This document shows positions 61,808 through 64,000 of a DNA stretch of 64,000 bases, one piece after another (the first letter of the stretch is position 1; every line of letters begins with the position of its first letter). This DNA is from Fen-1258 sp947085815 (GTDB lineage Bacteria; Bacteroidota; Ignavibacteria; Ignavibacteriales; Melioribacteraceae), in assembly GCA_947085815.1 (NCBI GenBank), contig CAMTXU010000007.1, positions 1 through 64,000 on the forward strand, in the 5' to 3' direction. The position numbers and the translations under genes are program-made. The notes beneath the pieces are model-generated. The model saw nothing but the letters and a program-made list of their open reading frames with translations. It made no database searches and was not told the DNA's origin.

Positions 61808-62428
61808 ATGAAGACGAAAATATTCTTATCGATTTTTTGTATTAGCGCCCTTGTTCATGGGCAATCGGCTAATCAAGTAATTAAAAAACTCCAGAACAAA
61901 TTTAATTCGATTACTAATTTCACTGCTAATTTTTCTCAAAGTAATTTTAACGCACACGGGCAGGATCAAGGCAAGACTCTCGGAAAAATTACTTACCAAA
62001 GAAAAAATAAATTTATTGTTGAACTCAAAACTCAGACTATCGTCTCAGACGGAGTGACTATCTGGAACAGTGACAAGCGCTTCAACAGAGTAGTAATAAG
62101 CAATTTGGCTGACGACCCAACATCTTTTTCTCTTGAAAGATTCGTTTTTGATTATCCGCCCTTGTGCAAAATGAAGATTGTTTCGGAGGATCCTCTTTCA
62201 AAGGGGAGCGATTATATTGAACTGACTCCTAAAGACAATGATATGGAATTCAAATATGTTAGGATTTGGCTCACCGCCGATGGAATGATTTCAAAATTGG
62301 AATTTCTTGATCTGGGGGATATACGGTACGCTATTCAATTTACCGATTTAAAAATTAATCAGGAAATATCCGAAGCACGATTTACTTTTTACTCCTCCAA
62401 AGGAATGAAGATTATTGACCTCAGGTAA
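61808..62428 (+). CDS. LolA-like outer-membrane lipoprotein carrier protein
   Basis: The 206-residue protein has a signal peptide (cleavage near VHGQS) and the LolA-like opening VIKKLQNKFNSITNFTANFSQ, followed by GKITYQRKNKFIVEL and ISDG/VSDGVTIW, and a beta-rich body. LolA carries lipoproteins across the periplasm; the family is divergent, so the assignment is by pattern. The ftsK-lolA neighbourhood is common in bacteria. Its end overlaps the next gene by 14 bases. Confidence 0.85.
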   Translation: MKTKIFLSIFCISALVHGQSANQVIKKLQNKFNSITNFTANFSQSNFNAHGQDQGKTLGKITYQRKNKFIVELKTQTIVSDGVTIWNSDKRFNRVVISNLADDPTSFSLERFVFDYPPLCKMKIVSEDPLSKGSDYIELTPKDNDMEFKYVRIWLTADGMISKLEFLDLGDIRYAIQFTDLKINQEISEARFTFYSSKGMKIIDLR

Positions 62429-63485
62429 AATAAATAATCAATTAGCAAAAATTGCTGGCTACTTAACTCCAGTTATCCTAACTGTTCTTTTTCTCTACCT
62501 CGCTTTTAAGGGAATCGACCTCGCTAAATCATTTCGTCTAATTGCTCAGTCTTCTCTTGTTGCAGTATCTTTATATCTCCTTGTTTTCTTTGCCTCACAT
62601 TTTTCGCGTGCAATACGATGGCGGTATATGGTCAACTCAGTAAAAAAAGATGTCTCCACATTTCATCTGTTCGGTTCTGTCATGGTGGGATATGGGGTGA
62701 GCTGCGTAATTCCACGACTTGGAGAACTCTACCGCGGTTTATTCTTTGGCAAATGGGAAGGTATATCACGCACTACGGTAATTGGGACAATAGTTGTTGA
62801 AAGGATTATTGACATCACGGTATTTATTCTTGCCGCATTACTAAGCGTGGGCATTTATTCAGGTAATTTATTTGAAGAAGTTATATGGCTTAAACTCTCG
62901 CTCATGGTTGGATATGCGCTGATCTTTAGTTCTACTTTATCTTTAGTCTTACTTGTAAGATTTCAAGAAAAATTTAGAAAAATATTTTTAAGAATTGCAG
63001 GTAAAATCAACAAAAAATTTGAATCGAAGCTGGAAATATTATTTGACACCCTCATCAGTGGACTCTCAAGCATTAAAGGAGTAAAGAACATTTCGATGAT
63101 CGTTCTTTGGTCTGCCATAATCATTCTGCTATACGCATTAAATTCGTATGTGGGATTTTATATTTTTGGAATGGAGGAAACGGGCAGAGTTACTTTTATG
63201 ATGGCTTGGATAGTTATGACTGTAAGTTCCTTCAGTGCAATGATACCTACTCCAGGAGGAACCGGACCATATCATTTGATCTCAATATTTGTTCTAACAC
63301 AAGTCTTTAAATTTGGTTATGAGGTCAGTGCCGCCTATGCTCTTCTTACTCACTTTATCTCCTATTCACTATTCGTCATTTCATCTCTGGTTATTATCTA
63401 TCTTGTGAATAAAAATCGCGTTAAAAAGGGATTGCAAAAAGAATCTTTTCTCTCCGTTTTTAAAGTAAGCCCGGATGATAAATGA
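62415..63485 (+). CDS. Lysylphosphatidylglycerol synthase-like flippase domain protein (UPF0104)
   Basis: The 356-residue protein has about eight membrane segments and the UPF0104/LPG_synthase_TM patterns: FFASHFSRAIRWRYMV, SCVIPRLGELYRG and TPGGTGPYHLI. It lacks the catalytic domain of MprF, so it may move lipids or glycolipids. The start is TTG at 62415, inside the end of the lolA-like gene. Its stop overlaps the next start (ATGA). Confidence 0.88.
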   Translation: MTSGKINNQLAKIAGYLTPVILTVLFLYLAFKGIDLAKSFRLIAQSSLVAVSLYLLVFFASHFSRAIRWRYMVNSVKKDVSTFHLFGSVMVGYGVSCVIPRLGELYRGLFFGKWEGISRTTVIGTIVVERIIDITVFILAALLSVGIYSGNLFEEVIWLKLSLMVGYALIFSSTLSLVLLVRFQEKFRKIFLRIAGKINKKFESKLEILFDTLISGLSSIKGVKNISMIVLWSAIIILLYALNSYVGFYIFGMEETGRVTFMMAWIVMTVSSFSAMIPTPGGTGPYHLISIFVLTQVFKFGYEVSAAYALLTHFISYSLFVISSLVIIYLVNKNRVKKGLQKESFLSVFKVSPDDK

Positions 63486-64000
63486 AAAAATTCTGTGTTA
63501 TTGTAATTTTTATAATCTCGGTGAGCAATCTATCCGCACAATGGGATATCAGTCTTTCAATGGGGCTGGATTTTAAATCTTCTCCCTCTTTCCGGGATTA
63601 CGTTAATACAAGTTTTTCGGCTGGTAATAATCTGATTCCTTCATTTAAAAGCGCCGTCAGTTTTTCCGGAGAAGTAGATTATGAATTATCAAATTCATTT
63701 GCTGTCGGACTTGAGTACAGTTTTTTGATCGATTCTTATACTGCTTCAACCACACCGGGAGGACTTTACGAGATCAGTTATAATTTGCAAAGACCAACAC
63801 TGATGGCATATTATATTGTTCCGGGGAACGGTTATCAGTTTAAATTCGGAGGAGGTGTTGGACCTCGGTTCGTTTCCCTTTCAGAAAAAATTATTACTTC
63901 AACTGAATATTCGGCAAGCGGTTACGGATTTGTTGTTAAGGCAGAGGGAAATACTTTTCTCAGTAAAAATTTTTATGCGTTGATAGGGACAAATATAAGA
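63482..64000 (+). CDS. Outer-membrane beta-barrel protein, cut by the window end
   Basis: ATG at 63482 overlaps the stop of the previous gene. The visible 173 residues start with a signal peptide (MKKFCVIVIFIISVSNLSAQ) and continue with alternating beta strands (FAVGLEYSFLID, YQFKFGGGVGPRF, FYALIGTNI), as in small outer-membrane barrels of the OmpA/porin-like type. The 3' end is outside the window. Confidence 0.8.
   Translation, partial: MKKFCVIVIFIISVSNLSAQWDISLSMGLDFKSSPSFRDYVNTSFSAGNNLIPSFKSAVSFSGEVDYELSNSFAVGLEYSFLIDSYTASTTPGGLYEISYNLQRPTLMAYYIVPGNGYQFKFGGGVGPRFVSLSEKIITSTEYSASGYGFVVKAEGNTFLSKNFYALIGTNIR

Overview
The window reads as a chromosomal segment of a member of the Ignavibacteria (Bacteroidota/Chlorobi group). 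Evidence: several secreted proteins end in the type IX secretion (T9SS) sorting domain in the form typical of this group (NYPNPFNPTTKI-like), two candidate promoters have the Bacteroidota pattern (TTG or TTTG, then TAnnTTTG), and the housekeeping genes are of matching type. The genetic code is standard: TGA ends intact genes such as rimP, truB, ribF and dusB.

Layout. 0-5.7 kb: an ORF6N gene broken by a stop codon, a membrane SpoIIE-type phosphatase, a small lipoprotein, a secreted zinc phospholipase C-like gene interrupted by TGA, and a bacteriohemerythrin stub. 5.8-10.3 kb: purL, a YihY/BrkB membrane protein, a secreted YD-repeat-like protein and an unlisted 33-residue membrane peptide. 10.5-14.7 kb, minus strand: a NYN-domain nuclease gene and a two-gene Tat-exported molybdenum hydroxylase, followed by a decayed region with a second, broken copy of the NYN gene start, a MITE-like element and the tail of an ABC transporter gene.

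14.7-28.1 kb is an extracellular carbohydrate-related cluster. It holds an alpha/alpha-toroid protein, a periplasmic-propeller sensor kinase with its NarL-type response regulator, two SGNH/CE2-type esterases, a triple LamG protein and a LamG-metallophosphoesterase. Three of these proteins carry T9SS tails. The three transcription units after the response regulator each have the same 22-bp motif upstream, and in two of them it lies at exactly the same distance from the start codon. This is the best candidate here for a coherent, little-described system.

28.2-37.7 kb looks like an island next to an initiator tRNA. The tRNA-fMet (37.6 kb, minus) and a copy of its 3' end with terminator (28.2 kb) bracket a DUF2459 gene and a type I restriction-modification system. 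Between hsdS and hsdR sits an AbiE-type toxin-antitoxin pair. The toxin is frameshifted, while the antitoxin has a promoter with a perfect 30-bp palindrome. hsdR overlaps the toxin end by ATGA, so restriction may be controlled by the antitoxin. No integrase is visible.

37.8-64 kb is core genome, all on the plus strand: a second MITE-like element, recN, an outer-membrane protein, hemW, a large secreted protein, the rimP-nusA-infB-rbfA-truB-ribF-rpsO-pnp translation/RNA block, dusB, an RNase G/E gene, then a tightly packed row of a transaldolase-like gene, gcvT, comB, ftsK, a lolA-like gene, a UPF0104-type flippase gene and the start of an outer-membrane barrel gene. No CRISPR array, rRNA gene or intact transposase gene was seen.
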